Below are positions 12,351 through 22,274 of a stretch of DNA of 64,000 nucleotides, one piece after another. The stretch is from Callorhinus ursinus (Eukaryota > Chordata > Mammalia > Carnivora > Otariidae). The DNA is taken from assembly GCF_003265705.1 (NCBI RefSeq), contig NW_020312785.1:134263772-134327771 (forward strand). The letters are read 5' to 3'. Below the pieces are notes generated by a model. It was not told the DNA's origin. It saw only the letters and a program-made list of their open reading frames with translations, and did not search any database. The position numbers and the translations under genes were made by a program. Positions within the stretch are counted from its first letter, which is position 1. Each line of letters opens with the position of its first letter.

Positions 12351-12489
12351 AACAAAACAAGAGAAATTTTATCCAAGTAATCATTTTTATACCATAAATT
12401 AAATATATAGGCAACAAAGCATAAGGCAGGATTTAGTAAGAGAACAGAAGGAATTTCAACATGCCACACATCATAGTAGGAGTTTTAAC

Positions 12490-12655
12490 ACACACTGTTT
12501 TATTTCATCCTACAGCCATTTCTAAAAGCAGATCCTACAGATCAGGAAAACTGGGGTGCCGAGGCATTGAGTAATTTGTCCCACATCATAGGGATGGTGG
12601 AATTGGGATTCAAGTCCATATTAATTGAACAAAAGCCATTTTCTTTCCACATTAG
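12490..12655 (-). mobile_element. MIR, antisense
   Basis: ATCCTACAGCCATTTC, CAGATCAGGAAAACTGGGG, TTGAGTAATTTGTCCCACAT and GGGATTCAAGTCCA follow the reversed MIR core. Confidence 0.65.
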
Positions 12656-12659
12656 CAGA

Positions 12660-13365
12660 CCAAATGTTAAAGAATGTTAAACAAGCTGAAACGTGCTATG
12701 ATCAGTTGCAGAAAGTACACAAAAGATGTGATTTCAATCGTGTTTGCATGGAAACCCCTTTCTCACAAGCTTTCACTAAGAAGGTAGGGTATGTACCTTA
12801 ACTATGTAACCAAAATATATAATCTAAAGTATAGTCCACGGGTTACCAACTCCAAGAACCAGCGGCTTAATGATTTTGTTTTGTTTTATTTTAGAATTTG
12901 AAAGTATTCATCTTTGGTCTGGTATATCTGCTCCAGGTTTATACCCATTTCTAATTAAAGGACCAACAAAAGCACTAACTGGTTCTAATCATCTGCTTGC
13001 CAGTTTTCTCACTGTATTAGCACTCTAATTCAATCAAACCACTAATTAACCACCAGTTATTTTAAGTGAAGGAAGAGAGTTAACATAGACATGGCCCATG
13101 TGTTTTCACTGGACTTTCTAAAAAGTACCTGAAAAAATTCCAAACCAGATCTACTTGGGTTTTAAGTAGTCATTATATTGGCTATATTAAGCAAAAACTC
13201 TGACAAAAAATTATAGTCTGCCTTTTCAACATGGAATATCATTTGATCAAAGGCAAATATTGTTTGCAGTTTTGAAAGTAGTTTTCCGTGTCTGCAGAAA
13301 GCTCCCTTAGTCTCTGGAGTCTTGCAAATAACTAACCACATGTGCTTTGCTGTTGGTGTGTTATT
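12660..13365. other. Intronic stretch, no recognised feature
   Basis: Unique-looking AT-rich DNA with an imperfect TTTTGTTTTGTTTTATTTTAG tract near 12875. Confidence 0.35.
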
Positions 13366-13370
13366 CTCTT

Positions 13371-13560
13371 GAAGTGGTGGTTCTCAAAACACTATCTAGC
13401 TGTAGTGGTGTCACCTGGGATCTTGTTAGAAATGCAAATTCTTCAGACCCACCTTCTACCTACTGAATCAGTATTTCTGGAAGTAGGGCCCCGCGATTTG
13501 TGTGTTAATAAGCTCCTCCAAGAGACTCTGGTGCACATTAGCCTTTGAGGACCATTGTCT
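13371..13560. mobile_element. MER5A-like hAT element, near complete
   Basis: Clear family order: AGTGGTGGTTCTCAAAACAC, TGTCACCTGGGATCTTGTTA, GAAATGCAAATTCTTCAGAC, CTGAATCAGTATTTCTGG, GTAGGGCCCCGCGATTTG and TGAGGACCATTGTCT. About 190 bp, the usual MER5A length. Confidence 0.85.
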
Positions 13561-13564
13561 GAGG

Positions 13565-14184
13565 GTTGGTCAGATTGTAAATGTAATGTTATAGCCGTAG
13601 AATTTTGGTGAGACTATTTGTGAAAATAGTAATTTGCTAAATAACACACTGGTGTAAAAAATAAACTTTTTTGGAGGAATTGTTTTTATTATTCCTCAGA
13701 AGAATAAAAAGCTTCTGATTGCCAAAATGTTGCCCTTTCTTCAAACACTTCCTCTTCTGAGAAGTTTTCTTCAATTCTCCCAACTGGAAACTCTTATTTT
13801 GTGTTCTTTGTAATGTGTTATTCTCAAGTTGTAAGTTAATAAATGGCATTTTAGTTTGTGCAATGGACTTGTGAAATTAACTTGGTGTGGATCCATGATT
13901 CAAGAGTTTGACTATCTCTGGGGTGGGCAAGGGAGGGAAAGAATGTCCAGACCACAAGGCTAAGAACCAGGTTCTAGATTATTAGTTGCCTCTTCTGGGT
14001 GTTGCTGGGATACTTCTTGGCTTCTGTCATCCACACAGGTGTTGGATGACAAAGAGTTTGGGGGTGATAGGTTAGAGCTTGGAGGTACCAACTGTGAAAT
14101 CCTTGAGCAAAGCATTAAAAGGAGAACAGTGGTTTGGATATTCTCACTTCTCTTCCTTTTTCCAAAGCTTACCAGGTCTTAGAT
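13565..14184. other. Intronic stretch, no recognised feature
   Basis: Unique-looking DNA. The antisense 70-codon frame at 13637-13849 is lysine-rich from A/T runs and has no family features. Confidence 0.35.
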
Positions 14185-14562
14185 GTTATTGTATTAGTTG
14201 GCTAGGGCTGCCATCACAAAATATTGCACACTGGGTGGCTTAAATGACAAAATTTATTTTCTCACAGTTCTGGACGTGAGAAGTGTGAGATCCAGATGTT
14301 GGTGTTTCTTTTGAGGCCTCTCTCCTTGGCTCACAAATGGCTGTCTTACCTCAGTGTTCTCACGTGGTCTCTCCTTTGTGCCTATCTTTGTCCTAATCTA
14401 TAAGGACACCAGTCATGTTAGATTTAGGCCCTCCCATCTGACCTCGTTTTGCCTTAATTATCTATAGGCTGTCTTTCTGAATATGGATTACATTCTGAGG
14501 TACTGGTGGTTAAGACTTCAACACATGAATTTTGAGGGGACATAGTTCAGCCCACCAGTTAT
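14185..14562 (+). mobile_element. Solitary MLT1-type (ERVL-MaLR) LTR, sense
   Basis: Begins TGTTATTGTATTAGTTGGCT and AGGGCTGCCATCACAAAATA, continues ACTGGGTGGCTTAAATGACA, TTTCTCACAGTTCTGGA, GGCCTCTCTCCTTGGCTCAC, TATAAGGACACCAGTCATG and ends TTTGAGGGGACATAGTTCAG. This is the order of an MLT1/MST LTR of the old mammalian MaLR group. No internal region is present, so this is a solo LTR and not a coding provirus. Confidence 0.8.
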
Positions 14563-14574
14563 TGCTGGCTTTGG

Positions 14575-16285
14575 CCACTCAGTGGTAGATTGAACTTGTT
14601 AATGCTTCAGGATATTACTGAGCTGTGGACTTGTAGATGAAACCTGGCTGATGTGGCCAATCGAAGGAATGGCCCCACCACATTCCTACTGGATCCCTAA
14701 AGCCATAGCTATATTCCATTAACATCCTAAAATGCCAAAGAATGAATGAGCCATCTAGAAGTAGGCAAACAGCCACATTTGCTGAAAGGATAATGTTTCA
14801 CTCGTTAAATAAATGCAGTACCTTTTTTGAGTCTGGTATCAATACAGAAGGCATGTGAAAAATGAGTTAGCTGGGAGTTAATTGACTGCGGAGACTCTAT
14901 TTTCAGTCTTTGCCTGTATTTTTTGAATTAATATACACAGTGGGTGATTCAGCAAAAGGATTTAAAAATAAATTCTTTATAGAAAGATCCCACCAATTTG
15001 ATGTCTTCATAATGCATGATGAGTAGACCCATAATAGTTCTATTTTCTTTTCAACTTTGGAAAATAAAAGATGCCATTTGTTCAAATTAAGCTTGTATGT
15101 GGAATAATCAAGTGTATCAACAAACAGTTTGACCCAGATGCTGTTTAAGAATAAGAATAAATGCCAGAAAGAATTGGCCGTTCTTTAAAAAATTAAATGT
15201 AAAACTTGAGCTGACAAGCTAGGGTAAAAGTCAGTTAATAGACAACACATAACCATATAAAACTCAGTTATGAAAACATAAAATATAATAATTGGGTAGT
15301 TATTACAAATTGGCTACTGTTTTACAGAGTGCTCTTAGAGTGGAAAGAAAATGTTATTTGGGACCTGGCCGCATTTGGAGAATGCACTGGCCCTCTGGAT
15401 AGCTGGTGAATATGCAGGTATTATGTGGAGTCGCATATTTTTATGTCTAAAACCATCTTAGCAATGTGAATTAGGGGTTTCTCACATTGGCTTAGAGAAG
15501 GTGCTGAATGTAAGAATCAGGATACTAAATGTGTTCACTTCATTTATTTGTTTCCCCTGAGAAGTTGAACCCATCCTGGAGGAAGTTGACTGTGGATAAT
15601 CCTGTATCTCTTCTGGCTGTATGAAATGAAAGCATGGACAAGTGAATTGGATTTGTCTGGAAGCTTCTGGAGCCAGAAGCACATGGCACGAGTGCTCAGG
15701 TGTCTGTTTCCAGGCATCATCCTGAAATAATCTGATCGCATATTTTGCGACCATTTTCAGATTTTGCTTTCTACTCATGGGTGTCATAAAGAAAAACTTT
15801 ATGAATACTTACAGTCTTGCTCTAAACCCAAAGAAGGGGAAGAGTGAAGAAGTGAGATAACTTATGTTTGGAAATACCTTTGCCTCAGAGGTATTTTTTC
15901 TTCAGAATGTATAAAAATGTGTCGTTAGCCTGTATAGTAGTTTTTACTCTAGTCCATTAGGATACTTTGACAAAACATCAGGAAGAAAGATTTGATATAA
16001 TTCTTCACAGGTAGATGACGTAGGTGGCTTTTCTGTTTATGGTGGTTTGGATCTTTAAAAAAAAAAAAAAAAAAAGCCTAACCTTTATTTACCTCCATCA
16101 GATGTTGACTTTGCAGAGCATGGAGAATACAGCACCAGTCATGCAGAAAGTACCTGTTTGTCACTGGGAGAGTTCAAACATGAACTGGAACCAATGGCCC
16201 ATTAAATACCTTCTCTTGTTGTTTAAAGCATATCACAGCTTTGTGAAATAATTGTTAGTGCAAAATACTGTAACTGAGCCAAAGA
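14575..16285. other. Intronic stretch with one poly-A run
   Basis: Unique-looking DNA. An uninterrupted A run of 19 bases lies at 16057-16075. The antisense open frame at 15482-15787 (101 codons) has no family features, no matching splice signals and ordinary composition. Confidence 0.4.
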
Positions 16286-16289
16286 ATCA

Positions 16290-16390
16290 AATTTTTTTAA
16301 CTCTAGTCACACTAGTGGCTACGTCAGGTACTCTCAGTTGTGTTCCATTGTTTCGTGATTGGGCACTATTGGACAGCCTTGCCTGAGTGT
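16290..16390. mobile_element. Fragment of an old DNA-transposon-like repeat
   Basis: CACTAGTGGCTACGTCAGG and GGGCACTATTGGACAGCCTT match the common 'tagtggctac ... attggacagc' end of an ancient mammalian repeat also seen near 47000. Family name not assigned. Confidence 0.4.
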
Positions 16391-16566
16391 AATTAGGAAT
16401 AGGGAAATCAAGAAATAGCATAATTTACTTTTTGGTGTGTGTGTGTGTATGTGATGAGTGATTTTCCACTCATAGTAGCATTATAATGCTTCCTGGGACA
16501 TAATATTTCGTTTGAGAATAAAGTTGCTTGCCAAAATATTTACAAATGCTTTCCATAAGAAAGCAT

Positions 16567-16654
16567 TTCCTTCCTTTCCTTTTTTTTTTTTTTTTTTTTG
16601 GTTTTAATAAAATGAAAGCTTTTTCTTTCTTTTTTTTTTTTTTTTTTTTTTTTT
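16567..16654. repeat. Double poly-T tract
   Basis: T20 at 16580-16599 and T25 at 16630-16654, separated by about 30 bp that include AATAAA on the + strand. They could be remains of two antisense poly-A tails. Confidence 0.85.
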
Positions 16655-17112
16655 ACATATACTACATTCAGTGAAGGAAAAGAAAGACATCCTAGTAATA
16701 TTGGCACATCATAGGCTAAAAGTCCCATTGGGAGATGTAATTCACTATGAGATACAGTAATTTTTAGTTTCCTCTTTAAAAGAGAGCTAAATTTTAATTT
16801 GGAAGGTACTTATATATAAAATTTTCAAGAGTAGCTTTAGAAAGCAATTAAGAAGGATTTTTGTCTTAAGGGTTTGTGTGCCTGATGTTAGATGGTTATA
16901 AATGTTCTAAATTCTTTTTCTTCCTCTAGTTTTTACTTCTCCCACACTGTATTGAATAGTGCTTTGTGTGGAAAAAAAAATTTCAGCAAATGTTCCCTTT
17001 CTTCTCCCTTTTTGTTTTCTACACTAAGATACATATAGTCTTGCAAATGTTTACTTGCCTGAATAGCCCAAATCTAGCAAACATTACTGTCATTAATAGG
17101 TACAATTTTAGA

Positions 17113-17302
17113 GGGGCGGCTGGGTGGCTCAGTCAGTTGGGCGACCAACTCTTGATTTTGGCTCAGGTCATGATCTCAGGGTTGCATGATCCAGCCCTGT
17201 GTGGGGAAAGTCTCCTTGAGATTCTCTCTCTCTCCCTCTTCCTCTGCCCTTCCCTATGCTCACGTTCTCTCTCTCTCTAAAATAAATAAATCTTAAAAAA
17301 AA
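17113..17302 (+). mobile_element. Can-SINE, sense
   Basis: GGGGCGGCTGGGTGGCTCAG head, older TCTTGATTTTGGCTCAGGTC core, CT-rich part at 17222-17278 and AAATAAATAAATCTTA8 tail. Target duplications are weak (GGTAC on both sides). Confidence 0.93.
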
Positions 17303-17304
17303 GG

Positions 17305-17827
17305 TACTGTTACAGATACTTTAAACCACTGTAGACTGAAGAGACTGTGCAAATATGATAGTATTTTACTGGTTCTTTTCATAAAAGAGAAACTCTTGGG
17401 ATGAAATAAAGCTTGAAGGAGAGTCTGTATGTGTTTGTTGGAACGGGGACATTGGGGGGTGACAAATTTTGGAGGAAGTGGGCTTGTTTAAAAATAGGCA
17501 TGAGGTAATAGACATTTCAGTAGTACCTAACAAACATACAAACAAACAAAAGCTTTGAACCTATGGGTATTTGAATGGTTAAGTACAGTGACAACATAGT
17601 TAATCTAATCCCTACCATTAAAAATAACAATATAAATGGTAAATATAAATTATCCTTCCAAATTTCTTAGTGGAAGATTTAGACAGTCTAAGTATTAATG
17701 TTTTAAACTGTCCTTTGGGACAGGACTTTATCCCCTTCCACTTCTTAACCACCTCAGAGAATGCCAAGGACTAGAGACATTTTTATATAGCAGATAACAG
17801 GAAGGAAATAATCACAAAAAGAGCTAA
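17305..17827. other. Intronic stretch, no recognised feature
   Basis: Contains a short (AAAC)n tract near 17532-17550. Otherwise nothing recognised. Confidence 0.35.
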
Positions 17828-17930
17828 TATTTAATGAGCACTTATTCTATGCCGGCCACTGTTATCATTGCAGTAAACCCCACTTAACCCTCAAAACAAC
17901 CTTATGAGGTAGAGATTATTATCATTTTAT
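17828..17930 (-). mobile_element. MIR, antisense
   Basis: ATTTAATGAGCACTTATTCT, ATGCCGGCCACTG, AACCCTCAAAACAACCTTAT and GAGGTAGAGATTATTATCA are the reversed MIR 3' half. A related piece may follow at 18000-18145 (TTTGAGTCATGACAG, TTCACCACTATACTATATTG) after an AT-rich insert. Confidence 0.75.
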
Positions 17931-18199
17931 ATATTTGTACGTAGATGTATATAATTTTAAATAGATAGTAGTCTAAATGAATATTTAAATAAATGGATTT
18001 ATGTAATTATAGATGGTGAGATGATACAAAAGACACATAAGGCTTACTTAGCCAATCAAATATACCCAGGCTGAATCGAGATTTGAGTCATGACAGTTTT
18101 TTGTCATAGCGTATTCTTTTCACCACTATACTATATTGCCCTGGAGTTGAATACCTGAATTCCCAAAGACATGAAGATTGATTAAAGTGGAAGAGTTGA

Positions 18200-18393
18200 C
18201 AGGCATCTGGGTGGCTCAGTTGGTTAAGTGACTGCCTTTGACTCAGGTCATGATCCTGGAGTCCCGGGATTGAGTCCCACATTGGGCTCCCTGCTCAGCG
18301 AGGAGCCTGCTTCTCCCTCTAACCCTCCCCCATCTCATGTACTCTTTCTCTCTCTCATTCTCGCTTTCTCAAATAAATAAATAAATAAATCTT
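18200..18393 (+). mobile_element. Can-SINE, sense (GAGTC-type)
   Basis: Flanked by a 17-bp duplication with two mismatches (18183-18199 TAAAGTGGAAGAGTTGA; 18394-18410 TAAAGTAGAAGAGTTAA). Carries the ATCCTGGAGTCCCGGG and CTAACCCTCCCCC variants shared with the copies at 44114, 9462 and 54703. Confidence 0.95.
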
Positions 18394-18431
18394 TAAAGTA
18401 GAAGAGTTAATATGTGTAGCTTCTCTGTTTT

Positions 18432-18590
18432 GGAGGCAGTTGGTATAATGGTTAAGCACTGTACCAGTCTTAAAAATCCCATATTCCAGTCCCTCCTATA
18501 ACTTTCACAAATTATGTGATTTTGATCAAGTTAGTGATCTCTTAGATTACATTTTCTACATTTGCAAAATGATAGTAGACACTTTCAGCC
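18432..18590 (+). mobile_element. MIR, sense
   Basis: GGCAGTTGGTATAATGGTTA, AGCACTGTACCAGTCTTAA, TCACAAATTATGTGATTTTG, ATCAAGTTAGTGATCTCTTA and CATTTGCAAAATGATAGTAG in MIR order. Confidence 0.7.
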
Positions 18591-18950
18591 CTAGCTCTCT
18601 CTGATTTATTTAACTATAGAGTTATAGTTATAAAGGTGTGGAAAATGCAGTGGTACCAGGCATGCAAGCAGCTGAAATGTGAGGATTATGCTGGCAAAAT
18701 CTACTCAATTCAGTTTTGGATAGCTTCATCTCAGTTCTGGCTGACTTTAGTAAGGGGCATGTAGGTGACTCGTGGGAATTATCTCAGACCCCTTCATCTA
18801 AGTAGATACAAATATTCTAGTTCCTATTGTGACCTATTGATAGGTTAACTCATAATGATTTTCAAAGCTATTGGTGCTATTATTTTCATAATGACATCAA
18901 TTCCATGAATTTCTAGAGGACCCTCAGTCCATCCTTGGTCAAACCATCTA

Positions 18951-19176
18951 AGAGGTACCTGGATGGCTCAGTCAGTTGAGTGTCTGACTCTTGATTTTGG
19001 CTCAAGTTCATGATCTTAGGGTCATGAGATCAAGCTTGTTGTTGGGGCTCTGTGCTGGGCATGGAGTCTACTTGAGATTTTCTTTCTCCCTCTCCCTTTG
19101 CCCCTCCCCACCCTGGCCCAGGGGTGCTCTCTCTCTCTCTCTCTCAAAAACAAACAAACAAACAAACAAAAAACAA
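18951..19176 (+). mobile_element. Can-SINE, sense (older type)
   Basis: GGTACCTGGATGGCTCAGTC head, TTTGGCTCAAG core with a one-base insertion, GGGGCTCTGTGCTGGGCATG second part, then (CT)n and a (CAAA)n tail at 19146-19176 instead of (AAATA)n. No clear target duplication. Confidence 0.92.
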
Positions 19177-19179
19177 ATT

Positions 19180-19875
19180 AAGATTGTCAACCCAATGAAG
19201 TACACTTACAAAAAATCTACAGTGGCAATCTTAATTTTTATTTTACTGAGAATCTTTATCATGAATTTTGCCAAAAAACAAAAACAAGCCATAAACATCT
19301 GGGGGGGAAAAAAGAAAAGAGGCGAAGGCATTTCTAGCACAATGACATTATCAACACTAGAATATTAATAAATGACCACCAAAATGCTCCAAAGAATTAA
19401 AGATATAATAAGAGGGTATTGTAAATGCAAAAGAAACAGTGGTGATAGGGAACCTAGTTTATTCTGACATGGAATATTTACTATTTGTCATATATACTCA
19501 CACTTGGTTAGGAACACAGAATTAAAAGAAAACTTGCCAAACATGTTGTAACATGACTGGAATCTCGAACATAAGTATGAGTTCTTAGTAAACTTGGCAC
19601 TTAAATTTGCATTATAATTTCTCCATGTTACGATGATTCAGGAGCATCCTTCATGGAATCCTAAAGAAGGACAGGGTTTTAGAAATTATCTTCTTCAGTC
19701 CTATCATTTATACCTTAGGAAACAGGCTTAAAGAGATTTTCATTCTCCATATTACCCATCTTTGAAAAAACAAAACCTAGACTAGGTCTTTTGCAAGAGA
19801 TGATAAAATAATGAATATACTTATATGTGTTTATGGTAGAAACTTTAACGTAGATGAAGTACCATTGGATTACTT
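19180..19875. other. Intronic stretch, no recognised feature
   Basis: The 125-codon open frame reading through the preceding SINE into this stretch (18991-19368) is a SINE artefact. A G7 run lies at 19302. Confidence 0.4.
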
Positions 19876-19879
19876 GTAT

Positions 19880-19985
19880 CGTTCATTTATTTATAGCAAA
19901 CATTTATTGGGTTCCTATTACATATGGTGGCAGGCACTGAGAATACAAAACTCAGTCCTTACCCTCAATTAACTTACAGTATGTA
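19880..19985 (-). mobile_element. L2 3'-end fragment, antisense
   Basis: CGTTCATTTATTTATAGCAA, ACATTTATTGGGTTCCTATT, ATGGTGGCAGGCACTGAGAA, CTCAGTCCTTACCCTCAA match the reversed L2 terminus. Confidence 0.6.
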
Positions 19986-20009
19986 TTTAATAGCAAAAAA
20001 AAAATCCTA

Positions 20010-20225
20010 TTTATCTTAGGAGCACTGCTAGGAAATCTTAATATTTCAATTTAACCCTCTCCCAAATCCTGAAAGGGAATTACTACAATTCTCATTTTTT
20101 ACAGATGAAAAAAATAGTTTTGGAGAAGTTGTGTTAAACTGCTCAGCATTGCAACACTAGGTCAGCGCCAGAGCTGGATGTAAGCCCTGTTTATCCCTGG
20201 CGCCAAGGTCTGTGCTTTTCTCCAG
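20010..20225 (-). mobile_element. MIR, antisense
   Basis: ATTTAACCCTCTCCCAAATC, TCTCATTTTTTACAGATGAA, AAACTGCTCAGCATTGC, AGGTCAGCGCCAGAGCTGG in reversed MIR order. It ends about 300 bp before the RBMS3 exon. Confidence 0.75.
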
Positions 20226-20490
20226 CAATCCACAGTATGATTTACTTTGATCACAATCACACGCAACCCCCTTTCAGCCACCTATGACAGCCTGACAGGT
20301 CTATTTTTGAAGGCTCAACCCAGTGATTATGTAGGGAAGCACATTCTCGAGTTATAAAGAAGAACTGGTGAAAAGTGATCATCCAGGTGTGAAATGGGAG
20401 TGCAGAGCTTATTTTCTTGGTTTATTCCTGCTCAACTGTGTGTATACCAATGTTCATTAAGATATTTTAAGCGTCTTCATTGGGCTATAA

Positions 20491-20523
20491 TAACATGGAT
20501 TTTTCCCTCTCTCTCTCTTTCAG
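20491..20523 (+). promoter_or_regulatory. 3' splice site: branch-point candidate, polypyrimidine tract, AG
   Basis: A near-uninterrupted pyrimidine tract (20501-20520, TTTTTCCCTCTCTCTCTCTT) leads to TTTCAG ending at 20523. A branch-point-like TAAC with its adenine near 20493 lies about 30 nt before the AG, which is normal spacing. This is a strong acceptor by sequence and supports the exon start. Confidence 0.85.
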
Positions 20524-20582
20524 GTATGGAAAAATTGTATCCACAAAGGCAATTCTGGACAAAAACACAAATCAGTGCAAAG
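20524..20582 (+). CDS. RBMS3: Internal exon of RBMS3 (part of RRM1)
   Basis: This 59-nt exon begins with one base completing a codon, reads YGKIVSTKAILDKNTNQCK, and ends with the first base of a Gly codon (start phase 2, end phase 1). In the RBMS (c-myc single-strand binding protein) family this stretch follows the LCQP of RRM1 and covers the beta2 strand and the loop leading to RNP1. RNP1 itself (GYGFVDF) starts on the next exon, which is not in this window. RBMS1 and RBMS2 carry K-T-T-N-K-C at the position where this exon has K-N-T-N-Q-C, as I recall RBMS3, so RBMS3 is preferred. RBMS3 binds single-stranded or AU-rich RNA/DNA and acts in post-transcriptional control. It is probably the third coding exon of the human gene model, but the number is from memory. 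The length is not a multiple of three, so skipping it would shift the frame. Confidence 0.88.
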
Positions 20583-20588
20583 GTATGT
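20583..20588 (+). promoter_or_regulatory. 5' splice site (donor)
   Basis: The exon ends AAAG and the intron begins GTATGT, a near-consensus U1 site. If the intron were retained, the exon frame would run on to a TGA ending at 20668, giving a short unrelated tail. Confidence 0.85.
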
Positions 20589-21459
20589 GTAAGGGCATCT
20601 GTACCATGGATTCTTGCTGGATTGATGGCTCCTCCAAGGCAGAGGTCCAGGCACCAACTGCACAATGATCACGATGTACAGTATATGGCAAACCTCTTTA
20701 ATAATGCTGAGGCTTTGATGAGTTGTATTTCTAGTAACATTGTTCATTAATTTTTTTCATTAACAAACAAAATGAAAATCACAAATCAGAACAAGTATCA
20801 AATTGCTTCAGCGTAAAACTAAATTACCTCTTAACAACTTTGGGTTGTCTGATTTGAATGATATCATCAGTGATGCAAATTGATTTCCTATATAAAAATG
20901 AGGAACTCTGGGGAAAAGTTCCCCATGCAAAGTACGTTTTAATTTATCTGTTCTTTAAAGCTTTTGCAGCATGGGTTGACTAGGAATTAATTTATGGATG
21001 GGCCCATTCTGTCTAAGCTTCTGCTGTCAGCATCTCTCGGGATCTGAGTTGGTATCTTATTAAGTCTTTTTTGTTTGTTTGTTTGCTTCCCCCTGGAAAC
21101 ATTTCTGAAGTTATGTGACTATATCTATGACTCATGTTTCTTCATGTCTGGGAATCCCATACTCTTTCAAGGGTTGCGTTATATATTATTTGTGAAATCT
21201 GTATGGTCTCTCTTGCATGACTCAGTTCTTACTAGAAAATTGGAATGCTTCTTGTAACATATGTTATTTGTTGTTCCTGTAATCCAGCCTTTTTTGTAAT
21301 ACTGACATCAAGAAGTATGGTAGAGCCAACATCATTCTAAATACTGCTCCTATTTCACATACAGATATAATGTGCATATGTTTTAGGAACAGACACTCAT
21401 ATACTGAAAATATATCGTAGCCTACTTGGGTAATGGTAGTCAGGTTCTATTCAGCAATA

Positions 21460-21487
21460 AAAAAACAAAACAAAACAAAACAAAACA
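21460..21487. repeat. (CAAAA)n simple repeat
   Basis: Five clean units of AAAAC preceded by A7. Possibly a remnant poly-A tail. Confidence 0.85.
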
Positions 21488-22218
21488 TTGCACGTCTCCT
21501 AAAATCTCACAAATGCACTAGGTATTTAGGTACTACAAGCCAAAAAATAAGAAGACAGGTTCCTGTCATTTAATTGTTCATTTTGAAAAGAAAACCAAAG
21601 AGAAAACCAAGAAACTAATCCTAACATGTTTACTAGGATCAGTGTTATTGGCCTAATACATGTGAAAGTGTAACATAGGTATCCATAATAGAGATACGCA
21701 CAAAACACTGTGAGAGGAGAAGATGAAGATTTCTTTTGGGGGAATGAAGTTTATAAAGGCAAGTCAGAATGGATGAGCTTGGGAAAGGTCTGGGAGAAAG
21801 AATTTTAGGATGTAATTGAGCAGACCCACATAGCTAGAATAGAAGAAACTCCTAACACTCCTATCCACATTTTCTTGTAATAGCTTATTTAATTCTCTCT
21901 CTCTCTCCAAAAAGACTTAAACTCAATGAAGACAGCACCTATGTAACCTAGAAAGATTACCTTCGAAGTGAGATATTGCAGGGGAATGCTTGACTATCTG
22001 TTGGGGATGCTAGAAGAAAATATTAGAACATATCTCTGTTTTTATATCAACCTCCTGTGTGTGATTTAGAACATATTAGTGTAATTTTACAAATGCGTAT
22101 GTTTTAAACATACAAATGAATTTTGGGTTTGCTAATACAAAATATTTTTATTCATTGTAATAAGGATTTAAAAAGTGGTTTGGAGACTACTAGTCTCGTA
22201 ATAAGCACTGATAAATAC

Positions 22219-22274
22219 AGAAGGAGATGAAAGAGGGAGGGAAAGATGGAGGAAAGGAAGGGAGGAAGGAAGGG
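22219..22274. repeat. GGAA/GGGA-rich purine tract
   Basis: Imperfect GGAAGGAAGG-type run. It could serve as an ETS-like binding array, but nothing else supports that. Confidence 0.6.

Larger units (their letters stand above)
1..20523 (+). other. RBMS3: Intron upstream of the RBMS3 exon (3' part)
   Basis: No sequence matching the preceding RBMS exon (the one carrying the RNP2 motif L-Y-I-R-G-L) was found here, so the intron extends beyond the left edge. The segment is AT-rich and made of scattered SINE, MIR, L2, MER5, L1 and MLT1 remnants listed separately. The assignment rests on the exon at its right end. Confidence 0.75.

Noticed and set aside
18991..19368. 125-codon open frame
   Set aside because: Its first half is Can-SINE and its second half A-rich tail plus unique DNA; no domain.
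20394..20750. 118-codon sense open frame overlapping the exon
   Set aside because: It runs in a different frame from the RBMS reading and crosses both splice sites; it is a shadow of the true exon.
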